Part shown: positions 1 through 6,396 of the stretch, in pieces
How the letters are laid out: each line of letters starts with the position of its first letter
Numbering within the stretch: the first letter of the stretch is position 1
From: Betaproteobacteria bacterium
Lineage (GTDB): Bacteria; Pseudomonadota; Gammaproteobacteria; Burkholderiales; SG8-39
Direction of reading: 5' to 3'
DNA length: 12,465 nt
NCBI GenBank assembly: GCA_004298295.1
Contig: SCUH01000091.1
Coordinates: 1 to 12,465 of the forward strand
Position numbers and translations under genes: made by a program
Notes under the pieces: model-generated
Databases searched by the model: none
What the model saw: only the letters and a program-made list of their open reading frames with translations
Told to the model about the DNA's origin: nothing

Positions 1-1
1 A

Positions 2-24
2 CACGCCGCGATTTCTTCGGCGTG
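2..24. other. Hairpin just upstream of tRNA-Phe
   Basis: A perfect 7-bp stem (CACGCCG at 2-8, CGGCGTG at 18-24) encloses a 9-base loop and ends 9 bases before the tRNA. No T-run follows, so it is not a standard intrinsic terminator. No stop codon occurs in any forward frame of the first 33 bases, so I cannot tell whether this is the end of an upstream feature, a tRNA leader structure used in 5' processing, or chance in GC-rich DNA. Confidence 0.35.
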
Positions 25-33
25 CCCCGGCAA

Positions 34-109
<76 letters not shown>

Positions 110-120
110 AACTTCGCGCC

Positions 121-1347
121 ATGCCTGAGGTGACGCAACCGGAATCCCGCTACGCCTGGTGGCGTCTGGCCGCGGCGCTCGCGCTCATGACACTCGGCGG
201 CTCGGGCATGTATGGCGTGACCGTGGCGCTGCCGCCGGTGCAGGCGGAGTTTGGCGTCTCGCGCGGCGATGCGTCGCTTCCGTACACGCTGACGATGATC
301 GGTTTCGGGATCGGCAGCATCCTCATGGGGCGCCTGTCGGACCGCTTCGGCGTGATGGTGCCGGCACTCTGCGGTTCGCTGTGCCTCGCGCTCGGCCTGG
401 TTGCGGCGGGCTTCGCGCAGAGCCTGTGGCAATTCGCGCTGATCCAGGGCGTCATGATCGGCTTTCTCGGCAGCTCGGGAACGTTCGCGCCGCTGGTGGC
501 CGACATATCGCTGTGGTTCACGCGCCGCCGCGGCATCGCGGTGGCGATCTGCGCCAGCGGCAATTACCTGGCCGGCGCACTGTGGCCGCCGGTGCTGCAG
601 TACTTCTTCGACGGCTATGGCTGGCGTGCAACCTTCATCGGCGCCGGACTGTTTGTTCTGTTCGCCGGCGTGCCGCTGACGCTCGCCCTGCGGAGGCGCC
701 CGCCCGTACATGCGCTCGCAGCAGCCGCAGGCGGCGGCAGCCATGCCTCGCCGCGGTCGCTCGGCCTGTCCCCCAATGCGCTGTTCGTGCTGCTGTGCAC
801 CTCGGGCGTGGCCTGCTGCGTGGCGATGTCGATGCCCCAGGTGCACATCGTCGCGTACTGCGGCGATCTGGGGTTCGCGGCGGCACGCGGCGCGGAAATG
901 CTCTCGCTCATGCTCGCCTGCGGCATCGTGAGCCGGCTCGCCTCGGGCTGGATCTGCGACCGCATCGGCGGTCTGCGCACGCTCCTGCTCGGCGCGAGCC
1001 TGCAGGCGGTCGCACTGGCGTTGTTCCTGCCCTTCGACGGGCTGGGGGCGCTCTACGTCGTGTCGGCCCTGTTCGGCCTGTTCCAGGGCGGCATCGTGCC
1101 TTCGTACGCCATCATCGTGCGCGAGCATTTCCCGGTGCGCGAGGCGGGCTGGCGTGTCGGCGCAGTGCTGACGGCGACACTGCTCGGCATGGCGCTCGGC
1201 GGCTGGATGTCGGGCGCGATCTTCGATTTCGCGGGATCGTACCGGGCCGCTTTCCTGAACGGCATCGGCTGGAACCTGGTGACCATCCTGATCGCGGCCG
1301 AGCTGTTGCGACGCACGCGGCATCGCGCCAGCCCGCAGCCGATTTAA
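121..1347 (+). CDS. MFS transporter, substrate unknown
   Basis: A 408-residue major facilitator superfamily permease of the inner membrane with about 12 hydrophobic segments in two halves joined by a polar loop around residues 191-215. The MFS loop signature between TM2 and TM3 is seen as GRLSDRFG (70-77), and its second-half counterpart as SGWICDRIGG (275-284). The stretch ICASGNYLAGALWPP (143-157) followed by GYGWRATF resembles the monocarboxylate/oxalate-formate antiporter side of the superfamily, which is only a hint about substrate. The start at 121 is chosen because longer readings in this frame run through the tRNA gene. The alternative ATG at 187 would cut TM1. There is no clear ribosome binding site; the codon follows the tRNA CCA by 11 bases, so expression may depend on tRNA transcript processing. 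hemA begins 72 bases downstream with a possible promoter of its own, so the two need not be one operon. Confidence 0.88.
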   Translation: MPEVTQPESRYAWWRLAAALALMTLGGSGMYGVTVALPPVQAEFGVSRGDASLPYTLTMIGFGIGSILMGRLSDRFGVMVPALCGSLCLALGLVAAGFAQSLWQFALIQGVMIGFLGSSGTFAPLVADISLWFTRRRGIAVAICASGNYLAGALWPPVLQYFFDGYGWRATFIGAGLFVLFAGVPLTLALRRRPPVHALAAAAGGGSHASPRSLGLSPNALFVLLCTSGVACCVAMSMPQVHIVAYCGDLGFAAARGAEMLSLMLACGIVSRLASGWICDRIGGLRTLLLGASLQAVALALFLPFDGLGALYVVSALFGLFQGGIVPSYAIIVREHFPVREAGWRVGAVLTATLLGMALGGWMSGAIFDFAGSYRAAFLNGIGWNLVTILIAAELLRRTRHRASPQPI

Positions 1348-1366
1348 TCCGGATCAAGCGCCGGGC

Positions 1367-1386
1367 TTGACAGGAACCGCTAAAAT
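1367..1386 (+). promoter_or_regulatory. Possible hemA promoter elements
   Basis: In the 72-base gap before hemA there is an exact TTGACA (1367-1372) and a good -10-like TAAAAT (1381-1386), but only 8 bases separate them, so they cannot act together as one sigma-70 promoter. TAAAAT has no good -35 hexamer 16-18 bases upstream, and TTGACA has no good -10 17 bases downstream. The TAAAAT context (GCTAAAATC) is the same as at the candidate grxD promoter, which favours it being the real -10, perhaps with activator help. Confidence 0.4.
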
Positions 1387-1419
1387 CGCCACGGAACAAG
1401 CATTTACGGTAATCGCGGC

Positions 1420-2664
1420 GTGACCCTGTTCGCACTTGGCCTGAATCACCAGACTGCCCCGCTCGACGTGCGCGAGCGGGTGGTGATCGACTTCGACCAC
1501 ATGGCGGGCGCGCTCGCGCAAATGAAGCGCGGATTGGCCTCGGAGGCGGCGATCCTTTCCACCTGCAACCGCACCGAGCTGTACTTCTCTGCCGAGCAGC
1601 CCAAGCCGGCTGCGGCCTGGCTGGCGCAGTTCCACCGGCTCGAGCCGGGCGCGCTCGCGCCTTACCTCTACACCCTGCCGCGCGAGCAGGCCGTGCGGCA
1701 CGCGTTCCGCGTCGCCTCCGGGCTCGATTCGATGGTGCTCGGCGAGCCGCAGATCCTCGGCCAGCTGAAACAGGCCGTGCGCGTCGCCGAGTCGGCCGGC
1801 ACCCTCGGCACGGTGCTGCACAAGCTGTTCCAGCGCTCCTTTGCGGTCGCCAAGGAAGTGCGCACCACGACCGAAGTCGGCGCCAACAGCGTGTCGATGG
1901 CGGCCGCGGCGGTGAAGCTGGCGGCGCGCATCTTCCCCTCGCTGCACGAGCAGAACGTGCTGTTCATCGGCGCCGGCGAGATGATCGAATTGTGCGCCAC
2001 CCACTTCGCGGCGCAGAGCCCGGCGCGCCTGAGCGTCGCCAACCGCACGCTCGAGCGCGCGCATGCGCTGGCGCACCGCTTCAGCGGCCGTGCCCTGGAG
2101 CTGCGCGGGCTCGGCGAGCATCTCGCCGAGTACGACGTCGTGGTGAGCTGCACGGCCTCGTCCTTGCCGATTCTCGGCAAGGGCATGGTGGAGCGGGCGC
2201 TGCGCGCGCGCCGCCGCCGGCCGATGTTCATGGTCGATCTGGCGGTGCCGCGCGACATCGAACCCGAGGTCGGTGAGCTGGACGATGTCTTTCTCTACAC
2301 GGTCGACGATCTGCAGGAGATCGTGCAGGGCAACCTCGACGCGCGGCGCTCGGCGGTCGAGCAGGCCGAAGCGATCATCGAAACGCAGGTCGGCCAGTTC
2401 ATGCACTGGATGGCGGCGCGCGAAGGCGTGCCCCTGATCCGCCAGCTGCGCGAGCAGGCCGAGCAGGCGCGCCTTCACGAGGTCGAGCGCGCGCTGAAAT
2501 CGCTGCATCGGGGCGATGACCCGAAGCAGGTGCTGGAAGCCCTGTCGCAGGGGCTCGCCAACAAGCTCATGCACGGGCCGACCCAGGCGTTGAACGAGGC
2601 CACGGGCGAAGAGCGGCGCGCGCTGGGCGAGGCCATCGCGCGGCTGTTCCGCCTGCCCCATTGA
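1420..2664 (+). CDS. hemA: Glutamyl-tRNA reductase
   Basis: HemA reduces the glutamate on charged tRNA-Glu to glutamate-1-semialdehyde with NADPH, the first committed and usually rate-controlling step of C5-pathway tetrapyrrole synthesis in the cytoplasm. The 414 residues match the family length (E. coli about 418). The GTG start gives MTLFALGLNHQTAP, which aligns with the family N-terminus MTLLALGINHKTAP. The catalytic cysteine is C49 in STCNRTE (47-53). FRVASGLDSMVLGEPQILGQ (96-115) is the conserved catalytic-domain block, LFIGAGEM (181-188) the NADPH-binding loop, and a helical dimerisation region follows residue 300. It overlaps prfA by 4 bases (TTGA). Which haem-dependent or other control acts on it cannot be read from the sequence. 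Confidence 0.97.
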   Translation: MTLFALGLNHQTAPLDVRERVVIDFDHMAGALAQMKRGLASEAAILSTCNRTELYFSAEQPKPAAAWLAQFHRLEPGALAPYLYTLPREQAVRHAFRVASGLDSMVLGEPQILGQLKQAVRVAESAGTLGTVLHKLFQRSFAVAKEVRTTTEVGANSVSMAAAAVKLAARIFPSLHEQNVLFIGAGEMIELCATHFAAQSPARLSVANRTLERAHALAHRFSGRALELRGLGEHLAEYDVVVSCTASSLPILGKGMVERALRARRRRPMFMVDLAVPRDIEPEVGELDDVFLYTVDDLQEIVQGNLDARRSAVEQAEAIIETQVGQFMHWMAAREGVPLIRQLREQAEQARLHEVERALKSLHRGDDPKQVLEALSQGLANKLMHGPTQALNEATGEERRALGEAIARLFRLPH

Positions 2665-3746
2665 AAGCGACGCTGCGCACGCGGCTCGAAAGCCTCTGCG
2701 CGAGGCTCGAGGAGCTCAACCGACTGCTCGCCGCGCAGGAGGCTACGCGCGACCTGGAGCAGTTCCGCAAACTTTCGCGCGAGCACGCCGAGCTGAGCAG
2801 CCTGGCCAGTCTGTACGCGCGCTTCCGGCAATCCGAGCACGACGCTGACGCCGCGCGCGAGATGGCGGCCGATCCCGCAATGAAGGCGTTCGCAGACGAC
2901 GAGCTCAAGGTGGCGCGCGCCGCGATGGCGACGCTCGAGGCCGAGCTGCAGCGCCAGCTGCTGCCCAAGGACCCGAACGACGAGCGCAACATCTTTCTCG
3001 AGATCCGCGCCGGCACCGGCGGCGACGAGTCGGCGCTCTTCGCCGGGGACCTGCTGCGGATGTACACGCGCTACGCCGAGCGGCAGGGCTGGCAGGTCGA
3101 AATCATCTCCGAAAGCGCTTCCGAACTCGGCGGCTTCAAGGAAGTGATCGCGCGCCTCGCGGGCCAGGGCGCCTATTCCGCGCTCAAGTTCGAATCCGGC
3201 GGCCACCGCGTGCAGCGCGTGCCGCAAACCGAGGCGCAGGGGCGCATTCACACTTCGGCCTGCACGGTGGCGGTGCTGCCGGAAGCCGACGCCATCGACG
3301 ACGTCGTGCTCAACCCCGCGGAGCTGCGCATCGACACTTTCCGCGCCTCCGGCGCCGGCGGGCAGCACGTCAACAAGACCGATTCCGCGATCCGCGTCAC
3401 GCACCTGCCCACCGGGATCGTGGTCGAGTGCCAGGATTCGCGTTCGCAGCACAAGAACCGGGAAAAGGCGCTCGCGGTGCTCGCCGCGCGCATCAAGGAC
3501 AAGCAGACGCGCGAACAGCAGGCCAGGACGGCGTCGACGCGCAAGCTCCTGATCGGCTCGGGCGACCGCTCGGAGCGCATCCGCACGTACAACTTCCCGC
3601 AGGGGCGGGTGACCGACCACCGCATCAACCTCACGCTCTACAAGATCGACCGCATCATGGACGGCGAGCTGAACGAGCTGATCGGCGCGCTCGCCGCCGA
3701 GCTGCAGGCCGAGCAGCTCGAGCAGCTCGCGGCCGAACCCGCTTGA
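2661..3746 (+). CDS. prfA: Peptide chain release factor 1
   Basis: RF1 recognises UAA and UAG in the ribosomal A site and triggers hydrolysis of the finished peptide. The 361 residues are colinear with E. coli RF1. The catalytic GGQ is at 233-235 in ASGAGGQHVNKTDSAIR, and the codon-reading PxT tripeptide is at 188-190 in RVPQTEAQG, where this protein has PQT rather than the common PAT; RF2 would have SPF. Domain 1 is the charged helical region at residues 1-110. The start is TTG at 2661, overlapping the hemA stop as TTGA. No Shine-Dalgarno is visible, but MKATLRTRLESL fits the usual betaproteobacterial N-terminus. It likely depends on termination-reinitiation from hemA. Its own modifying enzyme, prmC, follows with the same overlap. 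Confidence 0.97.
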   Translation: MKATLRTRLESLCARLEELNRLLAAQEATRDLEQFRKLSREHAELSSLASLYARFRQSEHDADAAREMAADPAMKAFADDELKVARAAMATLEAELQRQLLPKDPNDERNIFLEIRAGTGGDESALFAGDLLRMYTRYAERQGWQVEIISESASELGGFKEVIARLAGQGAYSALKFESGGHRVQRVPQTEAQGRIHTSACTVAVLPEADAIDDVVLNPAELRIDTFRASGAGGQHVNKTDSAIRVTHLPTGIVVECQDSRSQHKNREKALAVLAARIKDKQTREQQARTASTRKLLIGSGDRSERIRTYNFPQGRVTDHRINLTLYKIDRIMDGELNELIGALAAELQAEQLEQLAAEPA

Positions 3747-4546
3747 AGGTCGCGGCGGCGCTCGCCTCGGCCGCGATCGAGCCGCGCGAAGCGCGCCTGC
3801 TGCTCGCCGAGGCCTGCGGTTTCTCGGAGGCGAGCGTGCTGGCGCACCCGGAACGCGAATTGCCGGACGCGGCGGCGGCGAGCTTCGCCGCGATGGCGGC
3901 GCGGCGGCGCGCGGGCGAGCCCATCGCCTACATCCTCGGGCGGCGCGAGTTCTACGGGCTGACGCTCGCCGTGTCGCCCGCCGTGCTGATCCCGCGGCCG
4001 GAAACCGAATTGCTGGTGGAGCTGGCGCTGGGGCGCCGCCCGTCCACGGTGCTCGATCTGGGGACCGGCTGCGGCGCGATTGCGCTGGCGATCAAGCTCG
4101 CCCTGCCGCAGGCGCGCGTGGTGGCAGTCGAAGCGAGCGCTGCGGCGCTGGTCCTGGCGCGGCGCAACGCGGCGAAACATTCGCTCGCGATCGATTTGCG
4201 CCATGGCCTGTGGTTGGAGCCCGTGGCGGGCGAGCGTTTCGATCTGATCGTCGGCAATCCGCCGTACGTGGCGCAAGGCGATCCGCACCTGGCGCAGGGC
4301 GACGTGCGTTTCGAACCCCCCGCCGCGCTGGTGGCGGGGGTGGACGGCCTGGAAGCAATCCGCGACATTGTCCGGCAGGCAGCGGATTTCCTGGCACCGG
4401 GCGGTTGGCTTTTGCTGGAGCACGGGCTCGGCCAGGAGGCGGCGGTTTGCCAGCTGCTGGCGTTGCGCGGATTCGATGGCATAGCGACGTGGCCTGACCT
4501 GGCGGGCATTGCACGGGTGAGCGGTGGCAGGCTAAAATCCGACTAA
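3743..4546 (+). CDS. prmC: Release factor glutamine N5-methyltransferase
   Basis: PrmC (HemK) methylates the glutamine of the GGQ motif in RF1 and RF2 using S-adenosylmethionine, which speeds peptide release. The protein has 267 residues, slightly short of the usual 275-290 because the N-terminal helix is trimmed. The SAM-binding motif I is VLDLGTGCGAIALA (103-116), and the substrate-glutamine motif NPPY is at 172-175 in LIVGNPPYVAQGD. REFYG (68-72) and LIPRPETE (82-89) are the other family blocks. The usual acidic residue contacting the SAM ribose appears as E130 in VVAVEAS, where an aspartate is common. The start is taken as TTG at 3743, overlapping the prfA stop as TTGA, exactly as at hemA/prfA; an in-frame reading extends further upstream but only over prfA and has no family similarity. 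It ends before grxD, whose candidate promoter lies in its last codons. Confidence 0.94.
   Translation: MKVAAALASAAIEPREARLLLAEACGFSEASVLAHPERELPDAAAASFAAMAARRRAGEPIAYILGRREFYGLTLAVSPAVLIPRPETELLVELALGRRPSTVLDLGTGCGAIALAIKLALPQARVVAVEASAAALVLARRNAAKHSLAIDLRHGLWLEPVAGERFDLIVGNPPYVAQGDPHLAQGDVRFEPPAALVAGVDGLEAIRDIVRQAADFLAPGGWLLLEHGLGQEAAVCQLLALRGFDGIATWPDLAGIARVSGGRLKSD
4509..4538 (+). promoter_or_regulatory. Candidate sigma-70 promoter for grxD
   Basis: TTGCAC (4509-4514) and TAAAAT (4533-4538) are separated by 18 bases, a plausible housekeeping promoter, located inside the last codons of prmC. The predicted transcription start is near 4545, about 27 bases before the grxD ATG. It would let grxD be expressed apart from the hemA operon. 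Confidence 0.55.
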
Positions 4547-4560
4547 CCCGATCAAGTATT

Positions 4561-4566
4561 AAGAGG
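4561..4566 (+). promoter_or_regulatory. Shine-Dalgarno site of grxD
   Basis: AAGAGG, five bases before the ATG at 4572. It is one of the few recognisable ribosome binding sites in the window and fixes the grxD start. Confidence 0.7.
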
Positions 4567-4571
4567 CTGCC

Positions 4572-4895
4572 ATGGACGTCCAGCAACGCATCAAGGAACA
4601 GGTTGGCAAGAACCCGGTCGTGCTTTATATGAAAGGCACGCCGCAATTTCCGCAATGCGGCTTTTCGTCGCTCGCGGTGCAGGTGCTGAACGCCTGCGGC
4701 GTCAACCGTTTTTACAGCGTCAACGTGCTGGAAGACGCCGCCATCCGCCAGGGCATCAAGGAATTCGCCAACTGGCCCACCATCCCGCAGCTCTACGTCA
4801 ACGGTGAATTCATCGGCGGATCGGACATCATTCGCGAGATGTACGAGTCCGGCGAATTGCAGAAGATGCTGCAGTCGGTGAAGCAGCAGGCCTAG
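4572..4895 (+). CDS. grxD: Monothiol glutaredoxin, Grx4 family
   Basis: A 107-residue CGFS-type glutaredoxin. Such proteins bind a [2Fe-2S] cluster with glutathione, usually as a dimer or with BolA, and pass clusters to target proteins rather than acting as general disulfide reductants. The active-site CGFS is at 29-32. Glutathione contacts are expected at K21, at WPTIPQLYV (68-76, with the cis-proline at 72) and at GGSD (82-85). Length and motif order match E. coli Grx4. It starts 25 bases after prmC with a good ribosome binding site and its own candidate promoter. Its TAG stop is only 4 bases from the argH stop on the other strand. The prmC-grxD order is seen in other betaproteobacteria (recalled, not searched). 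Confidence 0.96.
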   Translation: MDVQQRIKEQVGKNPVVLYMKGTPQFPQCGFSSLAVQVLNACGVNRFYSVNVLEDAAIRQGIKEFANWPTIPQLYVNGEFIGGSDIIREMYESGELQKMLQSVKQQA

Positions 4896-4905
4896 CGGCC
4901 TAGCG
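4890..4905. repeat. 8-bp tandem repeat carrying both convergent stop codons
   Basis: GCCTAGCG occurs twice in direct tandem (4890-4897 and 4898-4905). Each copy contains the palindrome CTAG. The TAG of copy one ends grxD on the plus strand, and the CTA of copy two is the TAG stop of argH on the minus strand. There is no intergenic terminator between the genes. Confidence 0.85.
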
Positions 4906-6339
4906 CTCGGCTGCCAGGCGCGCGCGGGCGCGCGCGATCGCCTTTCTGACCTGCCGTGGCGCCGTGCCGCCGACGTGATCGCGCCCCGCCACCGAACCCT
5001 CGAGCGTGAGCGCGGCGTAGACGTCCTCGCCGATCGCGACCGAATACCGCTGCAGCACGGACAACGGCAGGTCCGCCAGATCGCAGCCGGTGGCTTCGGC
5101 CTCGCGCACGACATGGGCCACGATTTCATGAGCATCGCGGAACGCCAGGCCTTTGCGCACCAGATAGTCGGCGAGGTCGGTCGCCGTGGAAAAGCCCTCC
5201 GCGGCGGCCGCGCGCATCGCCGCCGGGCGCGGCTCGATGCCCGCGGTGAGAGGCTCGAACGCCGCCAGCGAATCCCTGACCGTGTCCACGGCGTCGAACA
5301 GCGGTTCCTTGTCTTCCTGGTTGTCCTTGTTATAGGCGAGCGGCTGCGCCTTCATCAGCGCGAGCAGCGCCACCAGGTCGCCGAAGACCCGGCCCGACTT
5401 GCCGCGGACCAGTTCGGGCACGTCCGGGTTCTTCTTCTGCGGCATGATCGAAGAGCCGGTGCAGAAGCGGTCGGGCAGGCGCACGAAGCCGAAGCGCGGA
5501 TTCATCCACAGCACCAACTCCTCGGCGAAGCGCGACAGGTGCACCATGATGAGCGCCGCGCAGGCCGCGAACTCGATCGCGAAATCGCGGTCCGAAACGG
5601 CGTCGAGCGAGTTCTCGGCGATGGCCTCGAAGCCCAGCTCGCGCGCGACGTGCTCGCGATCGATGGCAAAAGTGGTGCCGGCGAGCGCCGCCGCGCCGAG
5701 CGGCAGCACGTTGGTGCGCCGGCGGCAGTCGGCGAGCCGCGCCCGGTCGCGCTCGAACATCTCGACGTAGGCGAGCAGGTGGTGGCCGAAGGTCACCGGC
5801 TGCGCCACCTGCAGATGTGTGAAGCCGGGCATGACGAGCGCGGCGTGGCGCTCCGCCTGCGCCAGGAGCTGCTCGCACAGGCGCGCGAGCTGCGCGCGGA
5901 TGGCGTCGATCTCCTCGCGCAACCAGAGCCGCACGTCGGTCGCCACCTGGTCGTTGCGCGAGCGCGCGGTGTGCAGGCGCTTGCCGGCGTCCCCGACGAG
6001 CTCGGTCAGGCGCCGCTCGATGTTGGTATGCACGTCTTCCGCGTCGAGCGACCAGGCAAACGTTCCCGCCTCGATCTCGGCGCCGATCGCACCCATGCCG
6101 CGCTCGATCGCCGCGAGGTCGGCGCCGGACAGGATGCCGCCCGCCGCCAGCATGCGCGCGTGGGCGAGCGATCCCGCGATGTCGTGCCGGGCGAGTCGCT
6201 GGTCGAACGCAATCGAGGCCGTGAAGCGCTTGACCAGCGCGTCGACCGGTTCGCCGAAACGGCCAGACCAGGGCTTGGCGCGCGCGGCGCCGGCCGCCGC
6301 GGGAACTTTCCCGGGACGCTTGGACGCACCTTTAGGCAT
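4900..6339 (-). CDS. argH: Argininosuccinate lyase
   Basis: ArgH splits argininosuccinate into arginine and fumarate, the last step of arginine synthesis, as a cytoplasmic tetramer of the fumarase/aspartase superfamily. The 479 residues are slightly longer than the usual 455-465 because of a basic, Ala/Pro-rich leader of about 20 residues before AKPWSGRF. The three superfamily blocks are present: HTARSRNDQV (123-132), the TH pair in PGFTHLQ (T174-H175), and the signature GSSIMPQKKNP (295-305) with the catalytic-loop serine at 296. The ATG at 6339 (MPKGASKRP) is chosen over a longer reading to 6438, which would overlap fimS and adds an unrelated leader. It converges on grxD with no room for a terminator and diverges from fimS across 46 bases. 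Next to fimS-algR-hemC it reproduces the gene order known from Pseudomonas. Confidence 0.96.
   Translation of the reverse strand: MPKGASKRPGKVPAAAGAARAKPWSGRFGEPVDALVKRFTASIAFDQRLARHDIAGSLAHARMLAAGGILSGADLAAIERGMGAIGAEIEAGTFAWSLDAEDVHTNIERRLTELVGDAGKRLHTARSRNDQVATDVRLWLREEIDAIRAQLARLCEQLLAQAERHAALVMPGFTHLQVAQPVTFGHHLLAYVEMFERDRARLADCRRRTNVLPLGAAALAGTTFAIDREHVARELGFEAIAENSLDAVSDRDFAIEFAACAALIMVHLSRFAEELVLWMNPRFGFVRLPDRFCTGSSIMPQKKNPDVPELVRGKSGRVFGDLVALLALMKAQPLAYNKDNQEDKEPLFDAVDTVRDSLAAFEPLTAGIEPRPAAMRAAAAEGFSTATDLADYLVRKGLAFRDAHEIVAHVVREAEATGCDLADLPLSVLQRYSVAIGEDVYAALTLEGSVAGRDHVGGTAPRQVRKAIARARARLAAER
4918..4935. other. GC-only hairpin at the 3' end of argH
   Basis: Alternating GCGCGCG (4918-4924) pairs with CGCGCGC (4929-4935) around a 4-base loop, inside the last codons of argH (encoding an Ala-Arg run). 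There is no T-run on either side. It may slow polymerase in either direction and substitute for the missing terminator, or be a by-product of the ARARAR coding sequence. Confidence 0.3.
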
Positions 6340-6349
6340 GGGGCATACT
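6320..6349 (+). promoter_or_regulatory. Weak candidate promoter for fimS
   Basis: TTGGAC (6320-6325) lies 18 bases before CATACT (6344-6349) within the start of argH and the gap. Both are imperfect hexamers. The predicted transcription start near 6356 would coincide with the beginning of the GC stem at 6356-6375, leaving a leader of about 30 bases. Confidence 0.3.
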
Positions 6350-6396
6350 GGAAAAGCGGCGCGATGGCGCGCCGCGAAGCGCTCAATGTCCAGTAT
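6345..6396. repeat. 8-bp inverted repeat across the argH/fimS gap
   Basis: ATACTGGA (6345-6352) and its exact reverse complement TCCAGTAT (6389-6396) flank the 46-base divergent gap. The right arm lies in fimS codons 2-4; the left arm is just upstream of the argH start. Each arm overlaps a possible -10 element pointing inward. It could be a regulator binding pair. Confidence 0.6.
6356..6375. other. Perfect 8-bp GC hairpin between argH and fimS
   Basis: GCGGCGCG (6356-6363) and CGCGCCGC (6368-6375) enclose the loop ATGG. The stem would form in leaders of transcripts from either strand, ending 10 bases before the fimS ATG and beginning 16 bases before the argH ATG in its own direction. No T-run follows on either strand. 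Confidence 0.6.

Noticed and set aside
1354..2661. 435-codon open frame on the minus strand
   Set aside because: Exact antisense of hemA, with low-complexity His/Arg/Ala-rich composition. hemA has all family motifs on the other strand.
3428..3742. Upstream extension of prmC inside prfA
   Set aside because: In-frame but entirely within prfA, with no PrmC-like sequence; the TTG at 3743 gives normal family length and matches the hemA/prfA junction style.
6338..6385. Earlier fimS start at the ATG at 6338 (MGHTGKAARW)
   Set aside because: It would overlap the argH start codon and add a basic segment across the GC hairpin; MSSISQ at 6386 leaves a normal leader and family-like length.
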